Assembly (NCBI GenBank): GCA_963540965.1
Contig: CAUTSA010000006.1
Location: forward strand, 1 to 39,439
Direction of reading: 5' to 3'
DNA length: 39,439 bases
DNA from: Nanosyncoccus sp963540965
GTDB lineage: Bacteria > Patescibacteriota > Saccharimonadia > Saccharimonadales > Saccharimonadaceae
Shown here: positions 16,884 through 24,785 of the stretch, one piece after another
Position numbering within the stretch: the stretch's first letter is position 1
Layout: each line of letters begins with the position of its first letter
The notes under the pieces: model-generated
Databases searched by the model: none
The model's input: the letters and a program-made list of their open reading frames with translations, nothing else
What the model was told of the DNA's origin: nothing
Program-made: the position numbers and the translations under genes

Positions 16884-17549
16884 TTAGTTGAAATCTAGCG
16901 TTTGATTTACGCATTTTACCTCGATGAGATGCTTGTCTTGATCCACACTCGATTCAACTACTTTAAAATCTACCTCCTTTCCGATAATGACCGCCGGCTG
17001 AACGTCAGCCAAAGTGTTTTGACATTCAGTTCTAATGAACTCTTCATCATCAGCAAGTCGTCCTGCCAATGATAGGTCATAATAACCTGGCTGGGCCACT
17101 GGCTTATTCTGTTCCTGGAAGGCTTCCAAATCAACAATAAACCATGCAAGTTTCTTTGGTCTTCTAGCTTCAAAACCGGCTTGAGCAAATCCTTCTGGAT
17201 AATACTCGTCTAAGCCGTATTTGTCAGCTGAGGCGATTAAATCACCATTGCCAAGGATAACTTTGACGGCTTCCTTGTCCTCTCTGAGAGCCTCAAAGAC
17301 ATTTACCTCAATTGGCTGCATTTGCCAGTTAAACTTAATATCTACGCCCTCGTGCCAGGCCCAGTATCCGTAGGTACACGCCTCGCATCCGGAAGGACTA
17401 GTGTCCCCCTGCTCCCAAAGACTGAGAATAGAGTCATCATCAAAGAAGACGTTATATCTTCTTGACAAGTAACCCTTAGCCATTTCATTATGATCATAAA
17501 TTTGATTTTCTATTAAATCTATGACCATTCCTAACATTTTCTTCTTCAT
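16884..17549 (-). CDS. Unrecognised acidic protein behind a structured leader
   Basis: 221 aa, acidic, soluble, no transmembrane segment. I do not recognise a family. Cys55 and Cys58 (GCEAC) form a CxxC pair, and a Trp-rich stretch YGYWAWHEG follows it. The ATG at 17549 is preceded by a strong AGAAGGAG site. The gene stands alone, with its own terminator downstream. Upstream is a sigma70-like promoter and a ~165-nt leader whose hairpins compete for the same GCAGAAG/CTTCTGC segments and can hide the SD. That layout suggests conditional expression. No function is assigned. Confidence 0.75.
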   Translation of the reverse strand: MKKKMLGMVIDLIENQIYDHNEMAKGYLSRRYNVFFDDDSILSLWEQGDTSPSGCEACTYGYWAWHEGVDIKFNWQMQPIEVNVFEALREDKEAVKVILGNGDLIASADKYGLDEYYPEGFAQAGFEARRPKKLAWFIVDLEAFQEQNKPVAQPGYYDLSLAGRLADDEEFIRTECQNTLADVQPAVIIGKEVDFKVVESSVDQDKHLIEVKCVNQTLDFN

Positions 17550-17555
17550 ATTTTT

Positions 17556-17666
17556 CTCCTTCTGCGGCTTTATACCGCCAAAAAATTTGCAGAAGAAGCT
17601 TTTTCTTCTGCGACTGATTATATCTACTAAAATAGGTTTATTAATAGAGATAATCAGTCACAGAAG
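17556..17666 (-). promoter_or_regulatory. Leader RNA with mutually exclusive hairpins (candidate attenuator/riboswitch)
   Basis: Four alternating complementary segments lie in the 5' leader of the 16884-17549 gene. In transcript order they are CTTCTGTG (near 17666), GCAGAAG (17605-17611), CTTCTGC (17589-17595) and GCAGAAGGAG (17556-17565, the SD). Segments 1-2 lie in 25-nt arms with three mismatches (17605-17629 with 17642-17666). Segments 2-3 form a 9-bp hairpin (17589-17597 with 17603-17611) followed by six T, a terminator. Segments 3-4 would sequester the SD. Pairing 1-2 with 3-4 excludes pairing 2-3. Confidence 0.65.
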
Positions 17667-17720
17667 TAAAGAAAATGGAGACTAGACTTTTTGTAAGGTA
17701 CTTATTTGTATAGCTTTCAG

Positions 17721-17748
17721 ATTATAACATAATTTTCTATTTACGCAA
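17721..17748 (-). promoter_or_regulatory. Sigma70-like promoter of the 16884-17549 gene
   Basis: TTGCGT (17743-17748), a 16-nt spacer and TATAAT (17721-17726) on the minus strand. The predicted start near 17714 leaves a leader of about 165 nt, long for this window. Confidence 0.7.
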
Positions 17749-17795
17749 CTTATTTAGATCGAATAGCTAAGATATCTTTTAACTTCTCCATGTGT

Positions 17796-18380
17796 CTACT
17801 TTATCCGCTTTATCAACTCCTTAATAGCAATTTCTTGATAGACTGGTTCTTTTTTACTATTTCTATAACTATGATCCGCATCTACAACTTCAACTACTTC
17901 AGCTAAATCACCGACTATCTTTCTGACTTCAACTGGAGACGTAAAACGATCATTTGTACCCTGAATAACTAATTTTAAGTTGTTCAAAATAGCTCTCTGC
18001 TTAATTTCTCCTGGGATATATCCAAGAATTGAAAGTTCTATTTGATTATCTGGAAATTGTTCAAGATAGTAACTAGCAATAATGCCGCCGAGCGATTTTG
18101 CAACAATTCTAATTTTATAAAATCCTTCAAGATGAGCAAAATCGACAACCTGCTTGAGTGTATCTACTTCTTCTTTTAATTTTGGCCCACTCGAAGACTC
18201 TTCTCCTCTCTCACAGTACGGAAAATTAAAACATAGGACACTATTTTTAGTGGCCGCAATAGCATCAAATATAGATGAGATAAAGTCGGTCTCTACTCCC
18301 ACTGGCCCTCCACCGTGCAGGATCATATAAACTGTTTTGGTTCCATTTTTTCTATAATATTTATACGTAAGTCCTTGCAT
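17796..18380 (-). CDS. Alpha/beta hydrolase
   Basis: 194 aa with the alpha/beta-hydrolase core. The oxyanion/HGG region is YMILHGGGP, the nucleophile elbow is AKSLGG (Ser96), the acid is in GTNDRF (Asp144) and the histidine is DADHS (His170). It resembles the dienelactone-hydrolase-like or KANL3/Tex30-like small hydrolases. Substrate unknown. It is cytoplasmic, with no signal peptide. It is transcribed away from the GNAT/S51 pair, with a ~97-nt divergent gap. Confidence 0.85.
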   Translation of the reverse strand: MQGLTYKYYRKNGTKTVYMILHGGGPVGVETDFISSIFDAIAATKNSVLCFNFPYCERGEESSSGPKLKEEVDTLKQVVDFAHLEGFYKIRIVAKSLGGIIASYYLEQFPDNQIELSILGYIPGEIKQRAILNNLKLVIQGTNDRFTSPVEVRKIVGDLAEVVEVVDADHSYRNSKKEPVYQEIAIKELIKRIK

Positions 18381-18477
18381 ATCTATCCAAATAGTATCAT
18401 ATATTAAATATAAATACTTCTACTCTTGAAAAATACCTTGAGTAAGCGTACCATCTATTTAAAAGTTGGAGTAGAAA

Positions 18478-18975
18478 ATGATAAGAGAAATGGACATCAA
18501 GGATCGAGAAAGCATAGATAGGATGCAGTTCGAACTTCAGAAATATTTTTCAGAAATCGATCGAACACACGAATCACTACCCTACAAAGATATGGATGAC
18601 GCTCATCGTTATATGCAGAAAATGCTAGATGACGTCAAGAATATGAACGGTAAGGTTTTCGTTTCGGAAAAAGACGGACAAGTTATTGGTTTCATTCAGG
18701 GTGTAATAATTGAACATAAAAAGGGCGACGACGAGATCTATGATTTATCACATAATCCATCTAAGGACGGCTGGATTGGTCTGTTATTCGTGAAGCCAGA
18801 ATTCAGGGGATCTGGCATAGGACAAGAATTATTAGACAGAATGAAAGATTATTTCATAGCCCAGGGGTGTACTAATATCAAGCTACTAGTCTTATCGGAT
18901 AACACTGGTGCTATAGATTTTTATAAAAAGAGTGGATTTATAGCCCATGACTTAGAAATGGTAATGAAGATATAA
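18478..18975 (+). CDS. GNAT-family N-acetyltransferase
   Basis: 165 aa. The acetyl-CoA-binding motif A is visible as IGLLFVKPEFRGSGIGQELL (R/Q-x-x-G-x-G/A type), followed by the typical C-terminal DNTGAIDFYKKSGF segment. Substrate unknown. It transfers an acetyl group to a small amine or protein N-terminus by family precedent. The ATG at 18478 has GGAGT ~8 nt upstream. It is probably co-transcribed with the S51 peptidase gene 13 nt downstream. Confidence 0.92.
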   Translation: MIREMDIKDRESIDRMQFELQKYFSEIDRTHESLPYKDMDDAHRYMQKMLDDVKNMNGKVFVSEKDGQVIGFIQGVIIEHKKGDDEIYDLSHNPSKDGWIGLLFVKPEFRGSGIGQELLDRMKDYFIAQGCTNIKLLVLSDNTGAIDFYKKSGFIAHDLEMVMKI

Positions 18976-18988
18976 GCAAAGAGTAATT

Positions 18989-19600
18989 ATGAGATTATAT
19001 CTTGCATCTTACGCTATGATTACTATGGAGAAAATCATTAGGCATGAAGGACGTGACTTCGTTGGGAAGAAAGCGATCTTTATTCCAACCGCTGGTGGTC
19101 CATATGATAATAAGGATTTTGTTGTGGCCGATAAAATTGCACTTAAAAAATATGGTTTCGACGTTATCGAAATGGATGTGAAGAATAAAAACGAAGAAGA
19201 GATTCGCGAAATGATTGATGAGGCTGATATTGTTTTAGTCGCAGGCGAGAATACATTTTATTTGATGGAAAAGTTTAAAGAAAGTGGAGCAGATAAAATT
19301 ATAAAAGAATTCGTAGTAAGAGGTGGCATATATATTGGCTCCAGCGCTGGTTCTATTATTTGCTGTCCGACCATTGAAGGCGCGGAAGAATTTGACGATC
19401 CGAACCTGGCGCCCAAATTAGATAATTTTGATGGGATGGGAATTTTTAGGGATGTAATAATCCCACATACACATAAGGAAAAATATTTTGAGCGAATAAA
19501 AAGGGCAACTAAAAGACTGGAGTCTAAGGGCTATAATGTATATCCTCTGACTGATGACGATGTTTTGTTTTTTAACGGAGATTCCTGCACAATTTTATAA
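18989..19600 (+). CDS. S51-family peptidase (dipeptidase E-like)
   Basis: 203 aa. The S51 nucleophile elbow is GGIYIGSSAGS (Ser119), with VAGENTFYL upstream and the His in IIPHTHKEKY (His160). The family cleaves dipeptides with N-terminal Asp (PepE) or cyanophycin-like substrates; the substrate here is not determined. It is intracellular, with no signal peptide. Read as the second gene of a GNAT-S51 pair, it may take part in amino-acid or peptide salvage. It ends at 19600, where the hairpin of a minus-strand terminator overlaps its 3' end. Confidence 0.9.
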   Translation: MRLYLASYAMITMEKIIRHEGRDFVGKKAIFIPTAGGPYDNKDFVVADKIALKKYGFDVIEMDVKNKNEEEIREMIDEADIVLVAGENTFYLMEKFKESGADKIIKEFVVRGGIYIGSSAGSIICCPTIEGAEEFDDPNLAPKLDNFDGMGIFRDVIIPHTHKEKYFERIKRATKRLESKGYNVYPLTDDDVLFFNGDSCTIL

Positions 19601-19629
19601 AAAAGAGCCCCAAGATCATGAGGAGGCTC
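19599..19629 (-). terminator. Second hairpin-T element downstream of tRNA-Leu
   Basis: On the minus strand GAGCCTC (19623-19629) pairs with GGGGCTC (19605-19611, one G-U), followed by six T. It would stop minus-strand transcription that passed the first terminator and would protect the convergent S51 gene. Confidence 0.6.
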
Positions 19630-19697
19630 ATGCGAAATAGTCTCAAAATGAATTCCGCGAAATTCTGGATGAACTTATGAACCTAGGAAATCAACAA

Positions 19698-19732
19698 CAA
19701 AAAATAGGACCCCTTTCAGATGAAAGAGACCC
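19698..19732 (-). terminator. Terminator of tRNA-Leu
   Basis: In minus-strand RNA an 11-bp stem (19707-19717 with 19722-19732, three G-U pairs) has a 4-nt loop and is followed by UAUUUUUU. The pairs work only as minus-strand RNA, which sets its direction. Confidence 0.75.
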
Positions 19733-19776
19733 TATAAAGCATCTATCAAGCAATACTCGAATTCAAAATTCCAGTA

Positions 19777-19860
19777 TGGTGCCCGAGACTGGACTCGAAC
19801 CAGCACGCACGAGGCATATGCTCCTAAGGCATACGTGTATACCAATTTCACCACTCGGGC
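19777..19860 (-). tRNA. tRNA-Leu (anticodon UAG)
   Basis: Acceptor stem GCCCGAG/CTCGGGC, with discriminator A and encoded CCA (19777-19779). The D arm has GG in AATTGGTATA. The anticodon stem TATGC/GCATA encloses loop CTTAGGA (anticodon TAG). An extended variable region is present. The T arm GCTGG/CCAGT has loop TTCGAGT. It reads CUA (and by wobble CUN) leucine codons. Confidence 0.95.
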
Positions 19861-19882
19861 CTGTGTTAATTGTAACACAATC

Positions 19883-20359
19883 TTAGGAATTTTGGAGAGC
19901 TAATTTTGCTTTGATTTCGCGATTCTTGAAGAAAAGATAGCTAGCAACACCGATAAGGAGAGCGGCTGGAAGAAGATCTTCGGGGCCAGTAGTAGGAAGA
20001 TCGGTAGCTGAAGTATTTGAGGTGTTAGTTTGCTGGCTTACAGGATATTGTGCAGCAGGAGAAGTAGTACTTGCACCCGGCTTATTTGAGGCAGTACTGG
20101 TACTAGTAGAATTTGACGTATTACCAGTAGCCTTACCATTACTTGAGCTAGACTGCTCAGTAGATTTATTATCAGTGGTGTTTTTTTCATCTTTCTGAGC
20201 GGTCGTGTTCTGCTCTGAGCTAGTTTGCTGTTTCTTTTCTACGCTTTTAATAGCAGAAGTAATCAGCCATGCGCCAAAAATAAAAATGATGATTGCAGCA
20301 ATAATAGTGATGATAATAATTTTGATACGCTGTGGGCGGTTAGCGTCTTGATTTCGCAT
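19883..20359 (-). CDS. LPXTG-type surface-anchored protein with Ser/Thr-rich stalk
   Basis: 158 aa from the ATG at 20359, chosen because it has GGAG 7 nt upstream; the open frame begins at a TTG at 20374. An N-terminal transmembrane helix (about residues 12-35) is followed by ~90 residues of Ser/Thr/Asn/Gln-rich low-complexity sequence. Then come the LPTTGP sorting motif, a hydrophobic segment (LLPAALLIGVASYLFF) and a basic tail (KNREIKAK). This is the sortase-substrate layout, although the N-terminal helix may not be a cleaved signal peptide. No sortase gene is in the window. Confidence 0.8.
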   Translation of the reverse strand: MRNQDANRPQRIKIIIITIIAAIIIFIFGAWLITSAIKSVEKKQQTSSEQNTTAQKDEKNTTDNKSTEQSSSSNGKATGNTSNSTSTSTASNKPGASTTSPAAQYPVSQQTNTSNTSATDLPTTGPEDLLPAALLIGVASYLFFKNREIKAKLALQNS

Positions 20360-20417
20360 GATAATTCTCCACAATCTTCGACACCACCTCGAGATTTTTT
20401 ACAATTTATTGATTGAT

Positions 20418-20446
20418 ATTATACGATATTTAGAGATTATTGTAAA
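20418..20446 (-). promoter_or_regulatory. Sigma70-like promoter of the LPXTG-type gene
   Basis: TTTACA (20441-20446), a 17-nt spacer and TATAAT (20418-20423). It gives a ~52-nt leader before the ATG at 20359. Confidence 0.7.
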
Positions 20447-20452
20447 GAGGGG

Positions 20453-21028
20453 CTAGGCTTCGTGGGGGCGAAAAATTGTAATACGAGAACCAGCATAGGC
20501 TTTGGTCGAAAGCAACTCAGCATCAATAGCATGAGGGTCAAAATCGGAAGGATGAGATAAGACGAAGTATTCCCTGGCGGTTCTAGCAAGGCGATCAAGA
20601 ACAGACAATGGCAGGTCGTGAAAATACTCATAAGGCGGATCTGCGATAACAATATCAAATGGACTATCGAAGTCAATCTTTTCTACTTTTGTATTATAAA
20701 TGCGCACCTGTTCAAAAACACCAAGAACAATAGCGTTCTGTTTTAAGATTTCAGCAGCTTTTTTATCAGCCTCAATAAAGGTAACATGTGAAGCGCCGCG
20801 GGAAAGAGCCTCAAGTCCAAGCGCACCGGTACCCGCAAAAACGTCGAGAATAATCTTATCTTTAATTTTATCGCTTAACGAATTAAAAAGGGCTAATTTC
20901 TCACGAGAACCCATTGGATGTGTGACGCCATTTTGCGGAGCCTTAAGTTCACGACCACGGAAGAGTCCGGAAGTGATCTTAACATTAGTAAATTTCCCCT
21001 GGTGGAAGATTTCGCGTGCACTTTTCAT
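20453..21028 (-). CDS. rsmD: 16S rRNA (guanine966-N2)-methyltransferase
   Basis: 191-aa SAM-dependent methyltransferase of the RsmD family. The N-terminus (ITSGLFRGRELKAP) matches the RsmD start region. SAM-binding motif I is DVFAGTGALGLEALSRGA and the catalytic motif IV is IADPPYEYF. It methylates N2 of G966 in 16S rRNA. A TGG-TAAAAT box ends 6 nt before the ATG, so the message is probably leaderless. It follows the Zn-PLC-like gene by 20 nt. Confidence 0.95.
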   Translation of the reverse strand: MKSAREIFHQGKFTNVKITSGLFRGRELKAPQNGVTHPMGSREKLALFNSLSDKIKDKIILDVFAGTGALGLEALSRGASHVTFIEADKKAAEILKQNAIVLGVFEQVRIYNTKVEKIDFDSPFDIVIADPPYEYFHDLPLSVLDRLARTAREYFVLSHPSDFDPHAIDAELLSTKAYAGSRITIFRPHEA

Positions 21029-21034
21029 GTTTTT

Positions 21035-21040
21035 ATTTTA
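21035..21040 (-). promoter_or_regulatory. Extended -10 (TGGTAAAAT) for leaderless rsmD
   Basis: TAAAAT with TGG, 6 nt upstream of the rsmD ATG. Confidence 0.55.
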
Positions 21041-21048
21041 CCACAAAG

Positions 21049-21867
21049 CTATTTGGCAGGATCGGTCAATTCAGGAATGGAGGACGCCCAACAGAGAGCG
21101 ATCGCACGTGCAATCTCTGGCAAAAGAATGTTTTTAGTTTCAAAGGCTAAATCTGTATTCCAACCTTGTTCAAGAAACCTAGTGTACATATTAAGAGAGG
21201 CAACGCGTTCAAGGGATCGATAGAAAGCCTGTTTTAGGTCGACATTTTTTAATTCTTTTTTGTCTAGCTTAGGAGTAACGGCTCTCTCGGGAAGCGCCGT
21301 CATAGTAATAGCAACGCCATATTCAAAGGCGACGTGCTTACTCATATAACCATTAGCCCCCCAATAAAGCCAGTTGTTGCGTAAGGTTTCCAAGGAATTA
21401 CGACCACGCATGATTCCCTTAACTGGAATACCAAATATTTTAATAAATTCTTTTTCGGTCATCAATTCACCTTGCGCCTCGGTGAGCGGAAAGTGATGAG
21501 CTGGGGTCAAGCCGTCAGTAATGGCGTGCGCCATCCAACCGGCTTCAAAGGCAGCACGAACCTTATTGTCTGTAGCGAGTGCTTTTCTTAAATTATACTG
21601 GTGGTCCAAGATCATTTGAATAAGTTTACCGTCATCTTGTCCAGGAATTATAAAGTGCATTGGTTCATCAACGCCAGGACTTTTTCTTTTTAAACCATCT
21701 GGACCACCCATACCTTCAAAAAGCAGGATTTCCTTGATATCGGGAAAATAGACACGCGGTGGTAGGCTTTTTTGTAATATTTTACGAGCAATCTTATCGA
21801 GTTTTTGATGCGTGCCGACAATATTGCCTGATCTTTTACTATTATTAAGAGCAAGAGTTGAATACAT
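21049..21867 (-). CDS. Putative zinc-dependent phospholipase C / S1-P1 nuclease-fold protein
   Basis: 272 aa with no signal peptide or transmembrane segment. The spaced GTHQKLDKIA, DEPMHF, MILDHQYNL and MAHAITDGLTPAHHF resemble the metal-binding His/Asp pattern of zinc-dependent phospholipase C and S1-P1 nucleases (an H...D...H-x3-D...H order). That resemblance is from motif spacing only. The substrate could be phospholipid or nucleic acid, or the protein may be non-catalytic. It lies between recG and rsmD, 20 nt after recG, with SD-like AGAAAG. The product is probably cytoplasmic, which is unusual for this fold. Confidence 0.65.
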   Translation of the reverse strand: MYSTLALNNSKRSGNIVGTHQKLDKIARKILQKSLPPRVYFPDIKEILLFEGMGGPDGLKRKSPGVDEPMHFIIPGQDDGKLIQMILDHQYNLRKALATDNKVRAAFEAGWMAHAITDGLTPAHHFPLTEAQGELMTEKEFIKIFGIPVKGIMRGRNSLETLRNNWLYWGANGYMSKHVAFEYGVAITMTALPERAVTPKLDKKELKNVDLKQAFYRSLERVASLNMYTRFLEQGWNTDLAFETKNILLPEIARAIALCWASSIPELTDPAK

Positions 21868-21887
21868 AATAACTTTCTGATGTAAAA

Positions 21888-23969
21888 CTAATTTAGAGTA
21901 GTCAGCTGCTGATATTTCTGGATAGACTGACTAAGCTCTTTGTATTTTAGCATATTTTGCGGATCGGAAGCAAAATTAAATGCTTGAGCTCTTGCAGCTT
22001 TAATCATTTCAGTATCAGCAAGACTAGCAATACGTAAATCCAGTTCGCCGTGCTGCATCGCGCCGTAAACCTCACCTGGACCGCGCAATTTAAGATCAAC
22101 CTCAGCTAAATAAAAACCATTATTGGATTTTTCTAGTTCCCTTAGGCGAGTAGTGGGAGGATTATCACCGGTGGTAATCAAAAAACACTGGCTGGCCTTC
22201 TGTCCACGACCAACACGCCCCCTTAACTGATGAGCCTGAGCCAAACCAAAGCGATCGGCATTCATAATTACGATTTGCGTGGCATTAGGGACGTCAACAC
22301 CAACTTCAACAACCGTTGTGGAAACTAAAATATCAATCCGATGTTCTTTAAAGTCGTTCATGACCTGGTCTTTTTCCTGTGGCTTCATCTTGCCATGCAA
22401 AATGGCAAGTTTATATCCAGGAAAAATTTTAGCTAAACGTTCTATCTCTTCCTTAACCGTGTGTTGATCCTTTTCCAATGGCTCATCTTCGTCCTGCTCG
22501 ATAAGTCGACAGATCCAGTAAACTTGTTCACCGGCTTCTAAGTGTTTCGTAATTTCTGGATATAGAAGCTCGCGAGTATTGGTTTCGCTAATAATTTTTG
22601 TAATAATCGGCTGCCTACCTTTCGGCATTTGCTGAATGAGAGAAACGTCTAGGTCACCAAAAATAGTAAGCTGCAACGAGCGAGGGATTGGCGTTGCGGT
22701 CATTGCAAGAAAATGCGGGGCAGTGATTTTTTGCCCATCAACAGTGTTTGGGTGAGAATTTAGGGCAACTTTTTCTAGGAGTTTTTGACGCTGTGCCACA
22801 CCAAAGCGGTGTTGCTCATCAATGATACAGAGCGCGAGACGAGAAAATTGGGTGTCGTCGGTTAAGATAGCGTGTGTACCCACAATTAAATCAATCTCAC
22901 CATCTTTGATTTGTTGTTTGAGTGGATCTTTCTGCTTAGTGGCGCCAATAAGTAGAGCTGTACGGATACCGAAGGGGGTAAGTAGACGCTCAAGATTCTC
23001 CGCATGTTGGGAGGCCAAAATGGCGGTTGGAGCCAGTATTGCCACCTGCGTACCCTGTTTAATAGCTTGGAAGGCTGCAAGGGCGGCGACAATCGTTTTA
23101 CCCGATCCAACATCACCTTGCAGAAGGCGATTCATCGGTGTTGTTTTGGTGAGATCTTGAAGAATTTCCCACGCAGCGCTTTTCTGAGCGTCGGTGAGAG
23201 TAAAGGGGAGTGAAGAAAGAAATTGCTTAGTGAGATTTAGGTCAAAAGCTAGAGGCTCCGCCCTTAACTTCTGATTCTCCTGTCGATTTAGCTGACTCGC
23301 AAGAATTAACTCAAATAATTCTTCGTAGCCCAGATATTGCTTAGCCTGTTCTACATCTTCAGGCTGTTTGGGGAAATGAATTTTTGTCAGTGCTTGACGG
23401 CGAGCACCCTGAAAAAGATAACTTGGTGCATGTTCAAGAGGAAGTAAATCTGGAATTTGAGGTAGAAGAGGTTGAAGTTTTTCAAAAAGCTTTTTAAACC
23501 ATGCGGAGTTAAAGCTGCCTTTAGCTGGATAAATCGGTTGAAATCCCTCGATTTTCTGCTCTATTTCGTCGGCAGTGACGACAGACGGAGCGGTAATTTG
23601 ATAGCGATTATATTTAAAATCATATTGGCCGGTGAAATAGTAGGTGGTTTTTTCGTCAAAGTTTTTAATGCGGTAGGGTTGGTTATACCAAACAACGCGT
23701 ACCGCCCCAGTTTGATCATAAATTTCACCCTGAGTAATGACAAAATTGCGACGTCTGGTATGAAGATTACGGAGGTTACGGATTTTTCCACGCAAAATTA
23801 CGCGACCAGGTTTAATGTCGGCAATATTAGTCTGAGATTGATAATCTTCATAACTGCGTGGAAAATAATAGAGTAGATCCTTAATGGTGCGAAAACCTCG
23901 TTTTTGGAGCGCTTCGGCGGTTTTAGGACCAACCCCTTTTATCTCTTCCAAACCTGCTGATAAAATCAT
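21888..23969 (-). CDS. recG: ATP-dependent DNA helicase RecG
   Basis: Branch-migration helicase that rescues stalled replication forks. Present are the N-terminal HhH-like and wedge region (LEEIKGVGPKTAEALQ, LLYYFPRSYEDY), Walker A GDVGSGKT, the DEQH box (CIIDEQHRFG) and C-terminal motifs VVEVGVDVPNA and HQLRGRVGRG. The frame opens at 24038 inside trmD, but I choose the ATG at 23969 (MILSAGLEEIKG). An extended -10 TGC-TATAAT ends 7 nt before it and the family start fits, giving 693 aa, the usual RecG length. Confidence 0.95.
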   Translation of the reverse strand: MILSAGLEEIKGVGPKTAEALQKRGFRTIKDLLYYFPRSYEDYQSQTNIADIKPGRVILRGKIRNLRNLHTRRRNFVITQGEIYDQTGAVRVVWYNQPYRIKNFDEKTTYYFTGQYDFKYNRYQITAPSVVTADEIEQKIEGFQPIYPAKGSFNSAWFKKLFEKLQPLLPQIPDLLPLEHAPSYLFQGARRQALTKIHFPKQPEDVEQAKQYLGYEELFELILASQLNRQENQKLRAEPLAFDLNLTKQFLSSLPFTLTDAQKSAAWEILQDLTKTTPMNRLLQGDVGSGKTIVAALAAFQAIKQGTQVAILAPTAILASQHAENLERLLTPFGIRTALLIGATKQKDPLKQQIKDGEIDLIVGTHAILTDDTQFSRLALCIIDEQHRFGVAQRQKLLEKVALNSHPNTVDGQKITAPHFLAMTATPIPRSLQLTIFGDLDVSLIQQMPKGRQPIITKIISETNTRELLYPEITKHLEAGEQVYWICRLIEQDEDEPLEKDQHTVKEEIERLAKIFPGYKLAILHGKMKPQEKDQVMNDFKEHRIDILVSTTVVEVGVDVPNATQIVIMNADRFGLAQAHQLRGRVGRGQKASQCFLITTGDNPPTTRLRELEKSNNGFYLAEVDLKLRGPGEVYGAMQHGELDLRIASLADTEMIKAARAQAFNFASDPQNMLKYKELSQSIQKYQQLTTLN

Positions 23970-23976
23970 TAGGATA

Positions 23977-23982
23977 ATTATA
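23977..23982 (-). promoter_or_regulatory. Extended -10 (TGCTATAAT) for leaderless recG
   Basis: Perfect TATAAT, 7 nt upstream of the chosen recG ATG at 23969. This supports that start over the upstream in-frame ATG. Confidence 0.7.
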
Positions 23983-24001
23983 GCATGTGAAGATATGAGA
24001 A

Positions 24002-24679
24002 TTATGACTGAGAGGGGCGTTGGTGAGACTCGCGCCACTCTTTAATTTTACCGTGATGGCCAGATAATAGGACTTCTGGAACTTTCATACCACGAAAATC
24101 CGCTGGCTTAGTATATTGCGGATATTCAATAGTGTTTCCTTCAGAAAAGCTTTCAATAATAGCGGAACTTTCTCCACCTAAAACACCAGGAAGGAGTCGA
24201 ACGATACTATCAATTATAATAAGAGCTGGCAATTCCCCGCCGGTTAAAACAAAGTGACCGAGGCTCACCTGATAGTCTACCAATGTTAGGATACGCTCAT
24301 CATAACCTTCATAATGCGGACAAAGAATAATGAAGTGGTTTTCTTCCTGTGATTCTATTTTTTCAGCAAATTGACGGATGAGTGATTGGTGCCAAATTTG
24401 ACCAGCTGGGGTGGGAAGAATGACTTTTGCCGTGGGGTCATCTTGTTTGATTTTTTCGATCGCTGCGAATACCGGTTCACAGCGGAGCAACATACCGTCA
24501 CCCCCACCATAAGGAGTGTCGTCAACAGATTTATGTGGGCCAAGACCAAAATCTCGGAGATCAACAAAAGAGAATTCAGTAATATTATTTTTGGTAGCCT
24601 TCCACATCATCGAGGTCGACAAATAGGGCGCTAAGGCGTCCTGGAAGAGCGTAATGATTGTGAATTTAACTTTTGCCAT
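24002..24679 (-). CDS. trmD: tRNA (guanine37-N1)-methyltransferase
   Basis: 225-aa SPOUT-class methyltransferase that makes m1G37, which prevents +1 frameshifting. Key motifs are DTPYGGGDGML, CPHYEGYDERI and the trefoil-knot region SLGHFVLTGGELPALIIID with LLPGVLGGESS. The C-terminal helix EVLLSGHHGKIKEWR is typical. A TATAAT box ends 7 nt before the ATG, so the gene is probably leaderless. It lies 32 nt upstream of recG. Confidence 0.97.
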   Translation of the reverse strand: MAKVKFTIITLFQDALAPYLSTSMMWKATKNNITEFSFVDLRDFGLGPHKSVDDTPYGGGDGMLLRCEPVFAAIEKIKQDDPTAKVILPTPAGQIWHQSLIRQFAEKIESQEENHFIILCPHYEGYDERILTLVDYQVSLGHFVLTGGELPALIIIDSIVRLLPGVLGGESSAIIESFSEGNTIEYPQYTKPADFRGMKVPEVLLSGHHGKIKEWRESHQRPSQS

Positions 24680-24686
24680 TTAATTA

Positions 24687-24692
24687 ATTATA
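24687..24692 (-). promoter_or_regulatory. -10 box (TATAAT) for leaderless trmD
   Basis: TATAAT, 7 nt upstream of the trmD ATG. Confidence 0.6.
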
Positions 24693-24750
24693 TCACAGTA
24701 AGAATTATTCATTTTTTGACTGATTTTTCTCACATTTTATCCCTAAAATC

Positions 24751-24779
24751 TTGACAGTTTATGGGATTTTGGATATAGT
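24751..24779 (+). promoter_or_regulatory. Consensus sigma70 promoter for a small RNA
   Basis: TTGACA (24751-24756), a 17-nt spacer and TATAGT (24774-24779). It is the best -35/-10 pair I found in the window. No protein-coding start is served by it. Confidence 0.8.
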
Positions 24780-24785
24780 AAGCAT

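Noticed and set aside
17605..17666. MITE-like terminal inverted repeats
   Set aside because: No target-site duplication; arms sit inside a transcript and share segments with the SD, so a regulatory hairpin fits better.
19677..19886. Plus-strand ORF (69 aa) across the tRNA-Leu region
   Set aside because: It is the antisense of the tRNA (the typical VPETGLEPAR translation artefact) with no start signals.
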